From Polaromonas sp. CG_9.7 (GTDB lineage: Bacteria; Pseudomonadota; Gammaproteobacteria; Burkholderiales; Burkholderiaceae_C), in the NCBI RefSeq assembly GCF_015752205.1, contig NZ_JADOVG010000013.1, forward strand, positions 1 through 64,000: a stretch of DNA of 64,000 bases, read 5' to 3'. Position 1 is the first letter of the stretch. Each line of letters opens with the position of its first letter. This document shows, in pieces, positions 25,372 to 35,239 of the stretch. The notes under the pieces are model-generated. The model ran no database searches. It was not told the DNA's origin and saw nothing but the letters and a program-made list of their open reading frames with translations. The position numbers and the translations under genes were made by a program.

Positions 25372-26436
25372 TCAGAGAATCCGGTTGAACCAGAGCAGCG
25401 ACAGGCCGGCTGACAGCAAGCCCAGAAGGGCAGCGACCAAGGCCAGCAGCCCGGAAATCTCGGTTTCCTTTTTCTCCACCGTCAAGCGGGAACTGAGCGT
25501 CTGGTAGACCTTTTTCAGGTCGCCCGCCGTGCCCGCATAAAAGTATTCGGCCTGGGTGGCGCGGGCAATGCTCTTTAGGGTTTCCTCGTCGAGCCTGACG
25601 CGCATGGACCAGCCTTCAAAGCCGATGGTCTCGCCTTCGACCGTGCCGACGCCCACGGTATAGACCCGCACACCCCGGTCCGCCGCTGCCTTGGCCGCGT
25701 CGAGCGAATCGACGCCGGTGGTGCGCTGGCCGTCGGTCAGCAGGATGATGGCGGCCGAACTGTAGGAGCCGGGTGCGACGGGCGTGAATGGTTTTTTGCT
25801 GCTGGCGTCGTTCTTGCCGGCCTGGTCGAGCGACAGGCCGCGCTTGCGGTCGTTGCCGGTTTCGAGCGTTTCCAGGTCGATGCCGGCGTCGGGAAACAAC
25901 TCGCCGAGCGACACGACGATGCCGTTGCCGATGGCTGTGCCGCGTTGCAGCTGGAACTTGTCAATCGCCGTCGTCAGGTCTTCACGGCTCAAGGTCGGCG
26001 GTTGTACCACGGCGGCGGTGCCGGCAAAGGCCACCACGCCGACCCGCACGCTGCGCGGCAGGTCGGCCAGAAAAGCCTTGGCGGCATTTTGCGACGCCAC
26101 CAGCCGGTTGGGCTGCACGTCGGTTGCCCGCATGCTGCCCGACACATCCATCGCCAGGATGATGGTTTCGTTTTGCGACGGCAGCGTCACCACGGCGAAC
26201 GGGCGCGACGATGCCACCAGCATGGCGGCCAGCGACAGCAAAAACAGCAGCGGCGGGATGTGCCGGCGAAAGCCCTGGCCCTTTGCCATGGCTTCCCGCA
26301 CGATGGACAGGCTGGCATAGCGCAGCGCCATTTTTTTCTTCCGGCCCAGCAGCCAGAGATACACGGCGACCAGCAATGGAAGGGCCAGCAGCAGCCACAG
26401 GAACTGCGGCCAGAGAAAAGTCATGGGAAGTGTCAT
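25372..26436 (-). CDS. von Willebrand factor A-domain membrane protein (BatA-like)
   Basis: 354 residues from MTLPMTFLWPQFLW. Two N-terminal helices (about 8-30 and 58-76), a periplasmic or cytoplasmic VWA domain with a complete MIDAS (DVSGSM, then a threonine region, then ILLTDGQ), and a C-terminal helix before LLWFNRIL. Batch genes downstream of MoxR ATPases encode such proteins; they are thought to form a metal-dependent complex in envelope stress or enzyme maturation. It is the last gene of the run protease-MoxR-DUF58-VWA, 19 bases after DUF58. Confidence 0.88.
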   Translation of the reverse strand: MTLPMTFLWPQFLWLLLALPLLVAVYLWLLGRKKKMALRYASLSIVREAMAKGQGFRRHIPPLLFLLSLAAMLVASSRPFAVVTLPSQNETIILAMDVSGSMRATDVQPNRLVASQNAAKAFLADLPRSVRVGVVAFAGTAAVVQPPTLSREDLTTAIDKFQLQRGTAIGNGIVVSLGELFPDAGIDLETLETGNDRKRGLSLDQAGKNDASSKKPFTPVAPGSYSSAAIILLTDGQRTTGVDSLDAAKAAADRGVRVYTVGVGTVEGETIGFEGWSMRVRLDEETLKSIARATQAEYFYAGTAGDLKKVYQTLSSRLTVEKKETEISGLLALVAALLGLLSAGLSLLWFNRIL

Positions 26437-26455
26437 GGTGATGTTTCCACGCTGT

Positions 26456-27442
26456 TCAGCCTGCACGGGCCAGGTGGGCCGGCAGACGGCCTGCCGCTCC
26501 AGAAGCGCCGGACAGGCGGCTGCGTTGTTTGCGCAGGTCGGTAAAACGCAGGATGGCGTCGGCGAGGTTGTCGTCGGTTGAAAGTTCCAACGTGTCAACG
26601 CCCGCATTTCCCAGCGCCTGGCGCAGGTCGGCTTCGCGCTGGGCCGCGATGCGCGCAAAGCGTTTGCGAAAGCCGGCATCGTGGGTATCGACCAGCAACT
26701 GTTCGCCGGTTTCGGCATCGACAATCGGGATCAGGCCCAGGTCGGGCAATTCGAGTTCCAGCGGGTCGAGCAGGCGCACCGCCACCACGTCATGCCGCTG
26801 GGCAAGTTGCCCCAGCGGCGCTTCCCAGCCCGCTTCGGTGATGAAATCGGACACCACGAACACGGTTGAGCGGCGGCGTACCAGGTTGGCGGCCGACGCC
26901 AGCAGTTCATGCAGGCGGGTCGGACCCGCGCTGGGCGTTTGCGGCCGCGACCGCAGGGTGTGCAGCAGGTTCAGCACATGGGGGCGGCCGCTGCGCGCCG
27001 GCAGCGTGGTATCGACGCCGGCGCCGTAGAGCATTGCGCCGACACGGTTGCCATGGCGCGTCAACAAGCGCGCCAGCACGGCCACGAAGTCGGTCAGCAC
27101 CTGGCGCTTGGCGATTTCACCGGAGCCGAAATCCATCGACGGGCTCAAGTCCAGCAAAAACCATGCGCTCATCTCGCGGTCTTCGGTGAACACGCGCACA
27201 TGCGGCTGTTGCAGCCGCGCCGTGACGTTCCAGTCGATATGCCGCACATCGTCATGGAACTGGTATTCCCGCAGGTCCGCCAGGTCCATGCCAGTGCCGC
27301 GAAACAGCGTGCGGTAGTCACCCTGCAGCAGCCCGTCCAGCCGGCGCAATACCGTCCATTCGAGCCGGCGCAGAAGATGGTCAGCGCTTTCGGCAGGGGC
27401 TGGCGCCACCGGTGGTGGTACAGCGTGTGAAAGCCTAGGCAT
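26456..27442 (-). CDS. DUF58 family protein
   Basis: 328 residues from MPRLSHAVPPPVAPAPA, with GGGGAA-like spacing at the ribosome site; longer frames reaching into the upstream repeats are rejected. The DUF58 core motif is HIDWNVTARLQQPHVRVF, followed by a degenerate VWA-like region (FLLDLSPSMDFGSG). DUF58 proteins accompany MoxR ATPases and VWA proteins in operons across bacteria and probably join them in one complex. About 190 bases holding tandem GC-rich repeats separate it from moxR. Confidence 0.88.
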   Translation of the reverse strand: MPRLSHAVPPPVAPAPAESADHLLRRLEWTVLRRLDGLLQGDYRTLFRGTGMDLADLREYQFHDDVRHIDWNVTARLQQPHVRVFTEDREMSAWFLLDLSPSMDFGSGEIAKRQVLTDFVAVLARLLTRHGNRVGAMLYGAGVDTTLPARSGRPHVLNLLHTLRSRPQTPSAGPTRLHELLASAANLVRRRSTVFVVSDFITEAGWEAPLGQLAQRHDVVAVRLLDPLELELPDLGLIPIVDAETGEQLLVDTHDAGFRKRFARIAAQREADLRQALGNAGVDTLELSTDDNLADAILRFTDLRKQRSRLSGASGAAGRLPAHLARAG

Positions 27443-27492
27443 GGCAAATTCCCCGATTGTCCAAGCACCGGCCACGGAACCGGCTTTGCCGG

Positions 27493-27625
27493 GCCGCAGG
27501 CGGGGCGGCCCCCTCGGGGGGCAGCGACCCGCGAAGCGGCGGAGCGTGGGGGTTAAGTACTCGGGCCGCAGGCGGGGCGGCCCCCTCGGGGGGCAGCGAC
27601 CCGCGAAGCGGCGGAGCATGGGGGC
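27493..27625 (-). repeat. GC-rich dispersed repeat (family B), tandem pair between moxR-like gene and DUF58
   Basis: Two nearly identical units (27493-27551 and 27563-27625). Each has GGCCGCAGGCGGGGC, then GGCCCCCTCGGGGGGCAGC, then GACCCGCGAAGCGGCGGAGC and a terminal GGGGG. Stems such as CCGC/GCGG and CCCCC/GGGGG would fold strongly in RNA. Confidence 0.85.
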
Positions 27626-27633
27626 TCATCACT

Positions 27634-28656
<1,023 letters not shown>

Positions 28657-28677
28657 GAAAAAACCTTTCAAAACACG

Positions 28678-29637
28678 TCAAAAAGGAGTCATCCCGGCGG
28701 CCGAGGCGGCGTTTTCAATCGGCACTGCAAAACCGATGCCAACAAAAGAGCGCTGACCGTTAGGGTTGTAGATGGCCGTGACGATGCCGATCACCTCGCC
28801 TTCCAGGGTGACCAGCGGGCCGCCCGAATTGCCGGGATTGGCGGCGGCATCGAACTGGATCAGGTTGGTGATGACCTGTTGTCCGTCAGGCGAGCGAAAG
28901 CTGCGCTTGAGCCCCGAGATGATGCCGCTGGAGGCCGACGGACCAATGCCGAAGGGATAGCCCACGGCCACCACGCCGTCGCCCGGCGCCAGGTCGGATG
29001 TCGAGCGCAGCGTGGCAGCCATCAGGTCGTCGGGAATCTTGTGCGCCTGCAGCACCGCCAGGTCGTTCTCGGGCTGCACGCCGGTGATGCTGGCGGTGGA
29101 TTCCAGTCCGTCGGCAAAGGTGAGCTTGATGGTTTGCGCGCCCTGCACCACATGCAGGTTGGTCAGGATGGTGCCCTTGTCCGTGATGACGACACCGGTG
29201 CCCACGCTGCGGTCGGCATGTTCGTCGCTGTCCTTGTCCTTGGTTGGCTTGCCCAGCCCGGTCACGCGCACCACCGACGGAATGATGGCTTCGTAGGCTT
29301 TGACCGCTGGCGAGGGAAGCACGGTCGTTTCCAGGGTCTTCAGCACGGCGGCGTTGATGTCCTTCTGGGTCAGCTTGCGGGCGCCAGGCTGCATCGAAGA
29401 GAACAAGCTGATCGCCAGCAGCAGTGCCAGCAACCCGACCACCGACCACAGCAGGTGGATGTTGTGAAGGGACAGGTGCCGCAGGAGGCGAGTGGCAACT
29501 GATTGAGGCTGACCTGTCCGATTGTCTTCTGGCGGCGCCTGCGAAGCACCGTTTGGCGTTGCAGGCCCGTCGGTGTTTGAACCTACCGGCGCAGGACGCT
29601 GGCGTTGGGAACTACTGTAAAGGGCAGGCCTGCGCAT
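28678..29637 (-). CDS. membrane-anchored trypsin-like serine protease, no PDZ domain
   Basis: 319 residues. A Pro-rich cytoplasmic leader, one membrane anchor (about 62-80, LLWSVVGLLALLLAISLF), then a DegP/HtrA-type chymotrypsin fold with His in ILTNLHVVQ, Asp in ENDLAVL and Ser in AANPGNSGGPL. It ends shortly after the protease fold, so the PDZ domains of DegP/DegS are missing. As first gene of the MoxR-DUF58-VWA run it may process or regulate that envelope complex; this role is inferred only from linkage. Confidence 0.87.
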   Translation of the reverse strand: MRRPALYSSSQRQRPAPVGSNTDGPATPNGASQAPPEDNRTGQPQSVATRLLRHLSLHNIHLLWSVVGLLALLLAISLFSSMQPGARKLTQKDINAAVLKTLETTVLPSPAVKAYEAIIPSVVRVTGLGKPTKDKDSDEHADRSVGTGVVITDKGTILTNLHVVQGAQTIKLTFADGLESTASITGVQPENDLAVLQAHKIPDDLMAATLRSTSDLAPGDGVVAVGYPFGIGPSASSGIISGLKRSFRSPDGQQVITNLIQFDAAANPGNSGGPLVTLEGEVIGIVTAIYNPNGQRSFVGIGFAVPIENAASAAGMTPF

Positions 29638-29739
29638 CCGTTCACCTGTGGGGTAATGTGGAGAAACCAGCGGGACAAAAAATGCACCGTATCATGATTT
29701 CTGCTTTGCTGCACTCACTCAAAGCCTTGCCAGGGGATT

Positions 29740-29770
29740 GTTGAAACAAGCGCTTTCGGTTTGTTTCAAC
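29740..29770. promoter_or_regulatory. inverted repeat GTTGAAACAA/TTGTTTCAAC
   Basis: A perfect 10-bp inverted repeat with an 11-base loop, in the roughly 280-base spacer between the divergent protease and tatD-like genes. No T-tract follows, so an operator or RNA hairpin is more likely than a terminator. The cognate factor is unknown. Confidence 0.35.
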
Positions 29771-29915
29771 TGGTCTCAAGAAGCACGGGTTGGCGTGGCA
29801 ATGCCATACCCTGTGCGGCATTTGCTTTGAAAAAAACAGGCGCTATGCAGCTTCCCTTTGTATGTCAACATGCAGGACCAAGCCAATACAGGCCCGTCCC
29901 TTCACCACTACTTTC

Positions 29916-30764
29916 ATGACCTTCTGGATTGACACGCATTGCCATCTTGACGCCGCAGAGTTTTCCGCCGATCGGGGCGACATGCGCGCGCGCGCTGCAT
30001 CCGAAGGCGTGGCGCATTGCGTGCTGCCGGCTGTGGCGGTGGGCAACTTCGAGGCGGTCCGGCAGCTGGCGCATCGCTTTTCGGACAGCTATGCGCTGGG
30101 CATCCACCCGCTGTGCGTGCCCGGCGCGCAGGAGGCCGACCTGCAGGCGCTGGATGCGGAATTGCACCTTCGCCGGGACGATCCGCGCCTGGTGGCGGTC
30201 GGCGAGATCGGGCTGGATTATTTCGAGCCGGCGCTCAAGCAAAGCCCGATGCGCGAGCGGCAGGAATTTTTCTACCGCGAGCAGCTCAAGCTGGCGCGCC
30301 AGCACGGCCTGCCGGTGATGCTGCATGTGCGGCGTTCGGCCGACAAGCTGCTCAAGCACCTGCGCGATCTCAAGCCCGGGGGCGGCTGGCGCGGCATTGG
30401 CCATGCCTTCAACGGCAGCGAGCAGCAGGCGGCTGAATTCATCAAGCTGGGGTTGAAGCTCGGTTTTGGTGGCAACGTGACGTTTGACTCGGCGCTGCAG
30501 ATCCGGCGTCTGGCCAGTTGCCTGCCGCTGGAGGCGCTGGTCATGGAAACTGATTCGCCTGACATTCCGCCGCACTGGCGCTACCGCACTGCAGCGCAGC
30601 GGCAGGACGGGCAGGGCCAAGGGCGCAACGAGCCGGCCGAACTGCCACGCATTGCCGGCGTGCTGGCGCAGCTTCGCGGCTTGACGCCCGAAGCGCTGGC
30701 GCGGGCCACCACGGCCAATGCGCTGCAGGCTTTTCCCAAGCTCCAGGCATTGATGCCGTGCTGA
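29916..30764 (+). CDS. TatD-family metal-dependent hydrolase
   Basis: 282 residues from MTFWIDTHCHLDAAEF; longer frames upstream lack family similarity. The amidohydrolase-type metal sites of TatD are present: DTHCHLD, GEIGLDYF with its metal-binding Glu, VMLHVRRSADKLL, GIGHAFNGS and METDSPDIPP. TatD proteins are 3'-5' DNA exonucleases or deoxyribonucleases used in repair. The stop overlaps the following DNA glycosylase gene, so the two repair-type enzymes look coupled. Confidence 0.92.
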   Translation: MTFWIDTHCHLDAAEFSADRGDMRARAASEGVAHCVLPAVAVGNFEAVRQLAHRFSDSYALGIHPLCVPGAQEADLQALDAELHLRRDDPRLVAVGEIGLDYFEPALKQSPMRERQEFFYREQLKLARQHGLPVMLHVRRSADKLLKHLRDLKPGGGWRGIGHAFNGSEQQAAEFIKLGLKLGFGGNVTFDSALQIRRLASCLPLEALVMETDSPDIPPHWRYRTAAQRQDGQGQGRNEPAELPRIAGVLAQLRGLTPEALARATTANALQAFPKLQALMPC

Positions 30765-31378
30765 CCGGCATGGCGCCGCTGGTGTCCGGCAACACGCGGC
30801 TGTTGATTCTGGGCAGTTTTCCCGGCGTGGCCTCTTTGGCGGCGCAGCAATACTATGGCCATCCGCAAAACCGGTTCTGGGCAATTTTGCAAGCCATTTG
30901 GCCCTCTTGCGCAATGCCTACGGGTGCCAATAGCTATAAAATACGTAGCGAGTGGCTGCTGGACAGGGGTCTGGGCCTGTGGGACGTGTATGCCGCCTGC
31001 GAGCGAGAAGGCAGCCTGGACAGCCGCATCCGCCAGCCGCAGGTGAATGATTTTTCGCAGCTGCGCTGCTGGTGCCCCGACCTGCTGGCGATTGCGCACA
31101 ACGGCGGCGAAAGCTTTAAACATGCGCGCCATGTCAGTGCTGCGCTGACAACCCCGGCATCCCCTGTGGCCAAGCAGGGGCCGCAGGACCGGCTTTGCCG
31201 GACTGCAGGCGCAGCAGCCCCCTCGGGGGGCAGCGCATTACACGAAGTGAAAAGCGTGGGGGTACTATTTCACCGCTTGCCATCGACCAGCCCGGCCAAT
31301 GCGTCCTGGTCGTTTGAGCGCAAGCTCTCCGCCTGGCGCGAGGTTTTTGAGCAACATGGATTGACCGACAAGCAATGA
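30758..31378 (+). CDS. hypoxanthine (deoxyinosine) DNA glycosylase, family 6 UDG, with repeat-derived insertions
   Basis: 206 residues from GTG at 30758, or 202 from ATG at 30770. The family core is GSFPGVASLAAQQYYGHPQN plus RFW, then GLWDVYAACEREGSLDS, then FHRLPSTSPANASWSFE. Related enzymes are about 165-175 residues and remove hypoxanthine from deaminated DNA. The extra length is explained by family A repeat DNA (residues about 46-65, bases 30885-30952) and by a GC-rich family B unit (about 131-169, bases 31156-31263), both read in frame without stops. It overlaps tatD upstream and the recombinase-like gene downstream (ATGA). Confidence 0.85.
   Translation: MLTGMAPLVSGNTRLLILGSFPGVASLAAQQYYGHPQNRFWAILQAIWPSCAMPTGANSYKIRSEWLLDRGLGLWDVYAACEREGSLDSRIRQPQVNDFSQLRCWCPDLLAIAHNGGESFKHARHVSAALTTPASPVAKQGPQDRLCRTAGAAAPSGGSALHEVKSVGVLFHRLPSTSPANASWSFERKLSAWREVFEQHGLTDKQ
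30885..30952 (-). repeat. dispersed AT-core repeat (family A, copy 6) inside a glycosylase gene
   Basis: On the minus strand: GCTACGTATTTTATAGCTAT, then GCATTGCGCAAGAGGG, then CCAAATGGCTTG. It lies wholly within the coding frame of the hypoxanthine-DNA glycosylase. Confidence 0.72.
31156..31263 (-). repeat. GC-rich dispersed repeat (family B) inside a glycosylase gene
   Basis: On the minus strand: CCCCCACGCTTTTCACTTCG, then GCTGCCCCCCGAGGGGGC, then CCGGCAAAGCCGG, the same order as the units in lolD and before DUF58. It is read through in frame. Confidence 0.8.
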
Positions 31379-32436
31379 GCAAACTTCCGTTTCCCCTCAC
31401 CACTGAAGACGTTTTCAAGGCCTGGGCGCTGGAGCGCGCCACCCAGCGCAAGGGCGGCCTGTCGCCACGCTCGCTGGCGTCCTACCATTCACTCTGGACC
31501 GGCTGGACCGAGTATTTGACGACGCACGGCCCGCTGGCCTGGAACGAGGCCAAGTCAATCGACGTGCGTGCCTACCTTGAAGCACTGAGCCCGCGCGGGC
31601 AGGCGCGCGGCATGCTGCATGTCAGCACCGTGACGCAGCGCCGCTACTTCCGCGTGCTGAAGAAAATTTATGCCTTTGCCCAGGCCCAGGACTGGGTGGC
31701 TGACAACCCGGTGGACGCGGGCGCGTCGGTGTCGGCCACCGAGCAGATGGATTCGCTGGTGTTCCATGCGCTTGACTGGGATGCACTGCTGCAGGCCGTG
31801 GCGCCGCCCATCGACCCGCCGCCGCAGGACCAGCCCTGGCTGGAAGTGCGCGACCAGGCGATCCTGCGCCTGATGATGCAGTCGGCCCTGACGGTGGCCG
31901 AACTGGCGGGGCTGGACATCGGCGATGTACAGCATCCCCGCCTGGGTTCCAGCCATGGTGTGGCCGAACTCTGGCCCACTGAGGAAACAGCGCCCGGCGG
32001 AGAAGCACCGGCGGTGATGCTCGACCTGAGCGGTGCCCGCAAGGCGCAAGACCGGCGCATCACCTTGCCTGTAGAAGCCAGCACCGCCGTGCTGGCCTGG
32101 CTCACCGTGCGCGCCACGCTGCCGCTGCCGCAGGACGCCGGCACGCCGCTGTTTGTCTCGCGCAAGAAGGCCGGCCGGCTGACGCCGCGCGCACTGTTTC
32201 ACCTGGCCAACCGGCATGTGAGCAATACCCTGGGGCCGCGCTACCCCGACACCGTGCTGGCCCATGCCGGGCCGATGACGCTGCGCAATTCATGCATCGT
32301 GCGCTGGCTGGACGCCGGCCTGCCCGACGACGACATCCTGGTCCGCGCCGGCCTGCGAGAAGCCCAGGCCTTGCTGCGCCTGCGCAAGCATGTGCATGCC
32401 GCCGACACAGCCGATTCGGACGCGCCGCTGGCATGA
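31375..32436 (+). CDS. degenerate tyrosine-recombinase-like protein
   Basis: 353 residues with the two-part layout of XerC/D integrases: a SAM-like N-terminal domain (about 8-110, RYFRVLKKIYAFAQAQDWV) and a catalytic-type C-terminal domain. Key residues appear lost. The first Arg box reads SALTVAELAGL (Thr in place of Arg), the H-x-x-R box reads PMTLRNS (Met in place of His), and the GH and Tyr positions read AGLREAQALLRLRKHV with no nucleophile. It is probably a DNA-binding protein without recombinase activity. It is coupled to the glycosylase gene by an ATGA overlap. Confidence 0.75.
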   Translation: MSKLPFPLTTEDVFKAWALERATQRKGGLSPRSLASYHSLWTGWTEYLTTHGPLAWNEAKSIDVRAYLEALSPRGQARGMLHVSTVTQRRYFRVLKKIYAFAQAQDWVADNPVDAGASVSATEQMDSLVFHALDWDALLQAVAPPIDPPPQDQPWLEVRDQAILRLMMQSALTVAELAGLDIGDVQHPRLGSSHGVAELWPTEETAPGGEAPAVMLDLSGARKAQDRRITLPVEASTAVLAWLTVRATLPLPQDAGTPLFVSRKKAGRLTPRALFHLANRHVSNTLGPRYPDTVLAHAGPMTLRNSCIVRWLDAGLPDDDILVRAGLREAQALLRLRKHVHAADTADSDAPLA

Positions 32437-32494
32437 GGTGAAAATGGGGTTGCGCCTGTGGCGCTTGCACTAAAAAACTCCCTCGATTGCTGCC

Positions 32495-33259
32495 ATGTCA
32501 ACCAAAGAAAATCCTAATGCCCGGGTCCTGCCCGAAGTCAACTTTTCCGACTTCGGCGATGTGCGCTTTCTGCATCTGGGCACCGAATGGGTGCAGGGCT
32601 CGATGCTGAAGGACGCGCCTTATGACATCGAGCTGGAGTATGTGCAGCGCATGATGGCCGGCCTGCTGTTCCTGGACGCCGAATCGGTGGCCAAAAAGCA
32701 GGCGATGCAGCTCGGGCTGGGGTCGGCGGCGCTGACCAAGTTTTGCCACAAAAAGCTGCGCATGAAAACCACCGCCATCGAGATCAACCCGCAGGTGGTC
32801 ACCGCCTGCCGGCTCTGGTTCAAGCTGCCGCGCGACGATTCAAGGCTTCGCGTTATCGAAGCCGATGCGGCTGATGAAATCAAAAAACCAGCGCACCGTG
32901 GCACGGTTGATTTACTGCATGTGGACCTGTACGACCATGAAGCGGCCGCGCCAGTACTCGACGATGCCGATTTTTATGCCAACTGCCGCGAACTGTTGAC
33001 AGAAAGCGGCGTGATGACAGTCAACCTGTTTGGCCGCGATTCGAGTTACGAAGCCTCGCTGGTCAAAATGGCCGAAGCCTTTGGTCCCGAGTCGATCTGG
33101 GCCTTCCGGCCGACGCGCGAGGGCAACACCGTGGTGCTGGCCCAGTTCGAGCCGACGCGGCCGGAGCGCGAGGAGTTGCTGCAGCGCGCCGGCATCATTG
33201 AGTCGCGCTGGGACTTGCCGGCCAAAAAATGGCTGCGGCTTTTCAGGCCGGTGTTTTGA
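32495..33259 (+). CDS. spermidine synthase-like (SpeE-family) protein
   Basis: 254 residues with the Rossmann methyltransferase-like core of polyamine synthases: QLGLGSAALTKFCHKKL, acidic loop TAIEINPQVV, and VDLLHVDLYDHEAAAPVL. The N-terminal part keeps WVQGSMLKDAP, a remnant of the tetramerisation domain. It is shorter than true SpeE (about 280-300), and the glycine motif differs from GGGDG, so aminopropyltransferase activity is doubtful; many such stand-alone proteins have unknown substrates. Confidence 0.78.
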   Translation: MSTKENPNARVLPEVNFSDFGDVRFLHLGTEWVQGSMLKDAPYDIELEYVQRMMAGLLFLDAESVAKKQAMQLGLGSAALTKFCHKKLRMKTTAIEINPQVVTACRLWFKLPRDDSRLRVIEADAADEIKKPAHRGTVDLLHVDLYDHEAAAPVLDDADFYANCRELLTESGVMTVNLFGRDSSYEASLVKMAEAFGPESIWAFRPTREGNTVVLAQFEPTRPEREELLQRAGIIESRWDLPAKKWLRLFRPVF

Positions 33260-33301
33260 CTTTCCATTTTTTTTAACAAACCCTGTGTTGAAGAGTCCTT
33301 C

Positions 33302-35104
33302 ATGAGCGTTGCGCATCCCCAAAAACCCCCCTTGAATCCGGATTTTGGAAGGCTGCATGCCGGGCATCTGGACTGGCGCAAGCTGGTTGAATGGCTGGGT
33401 GAGGATGGCCTCATCAGCACCGCCGATGCCCAGCGCACCATCGCCCGCTGTTCTCAGGTGCAAAGCGCCCAGCATCCGGTCGTCAGGCTGGCCAGCATCG
33501 GCATGAAACGGCTCCAGGATGGCAAGCCGCTGGATGCCGAAGCCATCAGCGAGTGGCTGGCCGGGTGTGCGGGACTGAAGTATTTGCGCATCGACCCGCT
33601 CAAGGTCGATGTGGGCAAGGTGGCTGACTCCATGTCGGCGGTGTATGCCGAGCGCCACAAGGTGCTGCCGGTGCAGGTCACGCCGCAGGAGCTGGTGATT
33701 GCCACCTCTGACCCGTTCGTCACCGACTGGGTGCCCGAGGTCGAGCGCCAGTCCCGGCGCAGCGTGCGCCTGGTGGTGGCCAATCCGCTGGAAATCAGCA
33801 AGTACACGGCCGAATTCTTTGCGCTGGCCAAATCGGTCAAGGCCGCACTCAAGTCGAGCGGCGGCTCGGGTTCGGCCAGTTTCGAGCAGCTGGTCGAGCT
33901 GAACAAGAGCAACCGCCAGCTCGACGCCAATGACCAGGGCGTGGTGCAGGTGGTGGACTGGCTCTGGCAGTACGCCTTTGACCAGCGCGCCAGCGACATC
34001 CACCTGGAGCCGCGCCGCGAGCAGGGCGTGATCCGCTTTCGCATCGACGGCATCCTGCATCCGGTGTACCAGCTGCCAATGGCCGTCCACAATGCCATGA
34101 CGGCGCGCATCAAATTGCTCGGCCGCATGGATGTGGTCGAAAAGCGCCGGCCGCAGGATGGCCGCATCAAGACCCGCAACCCGCGCGGGGAAGAAATCGA
34201 GATGCGCCTGTCCACGCTGCCGACGGCCTTTGGCGAAAAAATGGTGATGCGCATTTTTGACCCCGACACGACGGTCAAGAACCTCGATGCGCTGGGTTTT
34301 TCATTGCACGACGCCGAGCGCTGGGAGCAGCTGGTCAAGCGCCCCTACGGCATCGTGCTCGTGACCGGGCCGACCGGCTCGGGCAAGACCACGACGCTGT
34401 ATTCGACGCTCAAGCGGCTGGCCACCGAAGAGGTCAATATCAACACGATCGAAGACCCGATCGAGATGATCGAACCCGCCTTCAACCAGACGCAGGTCCA
34501 GCCGATGCTGAACTTCGGCTTTCCCGAAGGACTGCGCTCGCTGATGCGGCAAGACCCGGACATCATCATGGTCGGCGAGATTCGCGACTTGCCCACTGCC
34601 GAAATGGCGGTGCAGGCGGCGCTCACCGGTCATCTGGTGTTCAGCACATTGCACACCAACGATGCGCCGTCGGCGGTCTCGCGGCTGATGGAACTTGGCG
34701 TGCCGAACTACCTGATCAACGCCACGCTGCTCGGCGTGCTGGCCCAGCGGCTGGTGCGCACACTGTGCAGCCAGTGCCGCCAACCTGACGAAAATGCCAA
34801 GCGTGAAACGCTGGCCGAAATGGTCAAGCCCTGGCAGATCACGGGCAGCTACCTGCCCTATAAAGCGGTGGGCTGCGTTGATTGCCGGATGACCGGGTTC
34901 CGGGGACGCATGGGGCTGTACGAGTTGCTGACCGTGACGGAAGCATTCAAGGACAAAGTTTCAAAAGAGCCCAACATCGACACCTTGCGCCGCCAGGCGA
35001 TCGGTGAAGGCATGCGGCCGCTGCGTCTGGCCGGTGCACTGAAAGTCGCCGAAGGCCTGACCACCATCGAAGAAATCCTCGCGACCACGCCCTCTCTTTC
35101 CTGA
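33302..35104 (+). CDS. GspE/PilB-type secretion ATPase
   Basis: 600 residues. An N-terminal GspE-N-like domain (about 80-170) precedes the hexameric ATPase domain, with Walker A GPTGSGKTTTLYS, the Asp box TIEDPIEM, Walker B DPDIIMVGEIRD and the His box TGHLVFSTLHTNDAPS. A zinc-binding pair, CSQC and CVDC, flanks the C-terminal region. Such ATPases drive type II secretion or type IV pilus assembly. No other secretion gene is adjacent, so which machine it powers cannot be told; its partners must be elsewhere. Confidence 0.92.
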   Translation: MSVAHPQKPPLNPDFGRLHAGHLDWRKLVEWLGEDGLISTADAQRTIARCSQVQSAQHPVVRLASIGMKRLQDGKPLDAEAISEWLAGCAGLKYLRIDPLKVDVGKVADSMSAVYAERHKVLPVQVTPQELVIATSDPFVTDWVPEVERQSRRSVRLVVANPLEISKYTAEFFALAKSVKAALKSSGGSGSASFEQLVELNKSNRQLDANDQGVVQVVDWLWQYAFDQRASDIHLEPRREQGVIRFRIDGILHPVYQLPMAVHNAMTARIKLLGRMDVVEKRRPQDGRIKTRNPRGEEIEMRLSTLPTAFGEKMVMRIFDPDTTVKNLDALGFSLHDAERWEQLVKRPYGIVLVTGPTGSGKTTTLYSTLKRLATEEVNINTIEDPIEMIEPAFNQTQVQPMLNFGFPEGLRSLMRQDPDIIMVGEIRDLPTAEMAVQAALTGHLVFSTLHTNDAPSAVSRLMELGVPNYLINATLLGVLAQRLVRTLCSQCRQPDENAKRETLAEMVKPWQITGSYLPYKAVGCVDCRMTGFRGRMGLYELLTVTEAFKDKVSKEPNIDTLRRQAIGEGMRPLRLAGALKVAEGLTTIEEILATTPSLS

Positions 35105-35239
35105 TCTGCCCCCATCTGCTGAAAATGGAAATCTGCTGAATTTAATATTTTTTTGTCAGCTAGGGGTAAGCCATCTGAAGTGAAAAAATTGTTGCCTGCA
35201 CAATATGCAGATTCATTTTTTACACAAAGGCTACAAATA

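Noticed and set aside
31375..32436. Recombinase-like gene as a sign of a prophage or integron
   Set aside because: No tRNA attachment site, phage genes or flanking repeats are seen, and the catalytic residues are absent.
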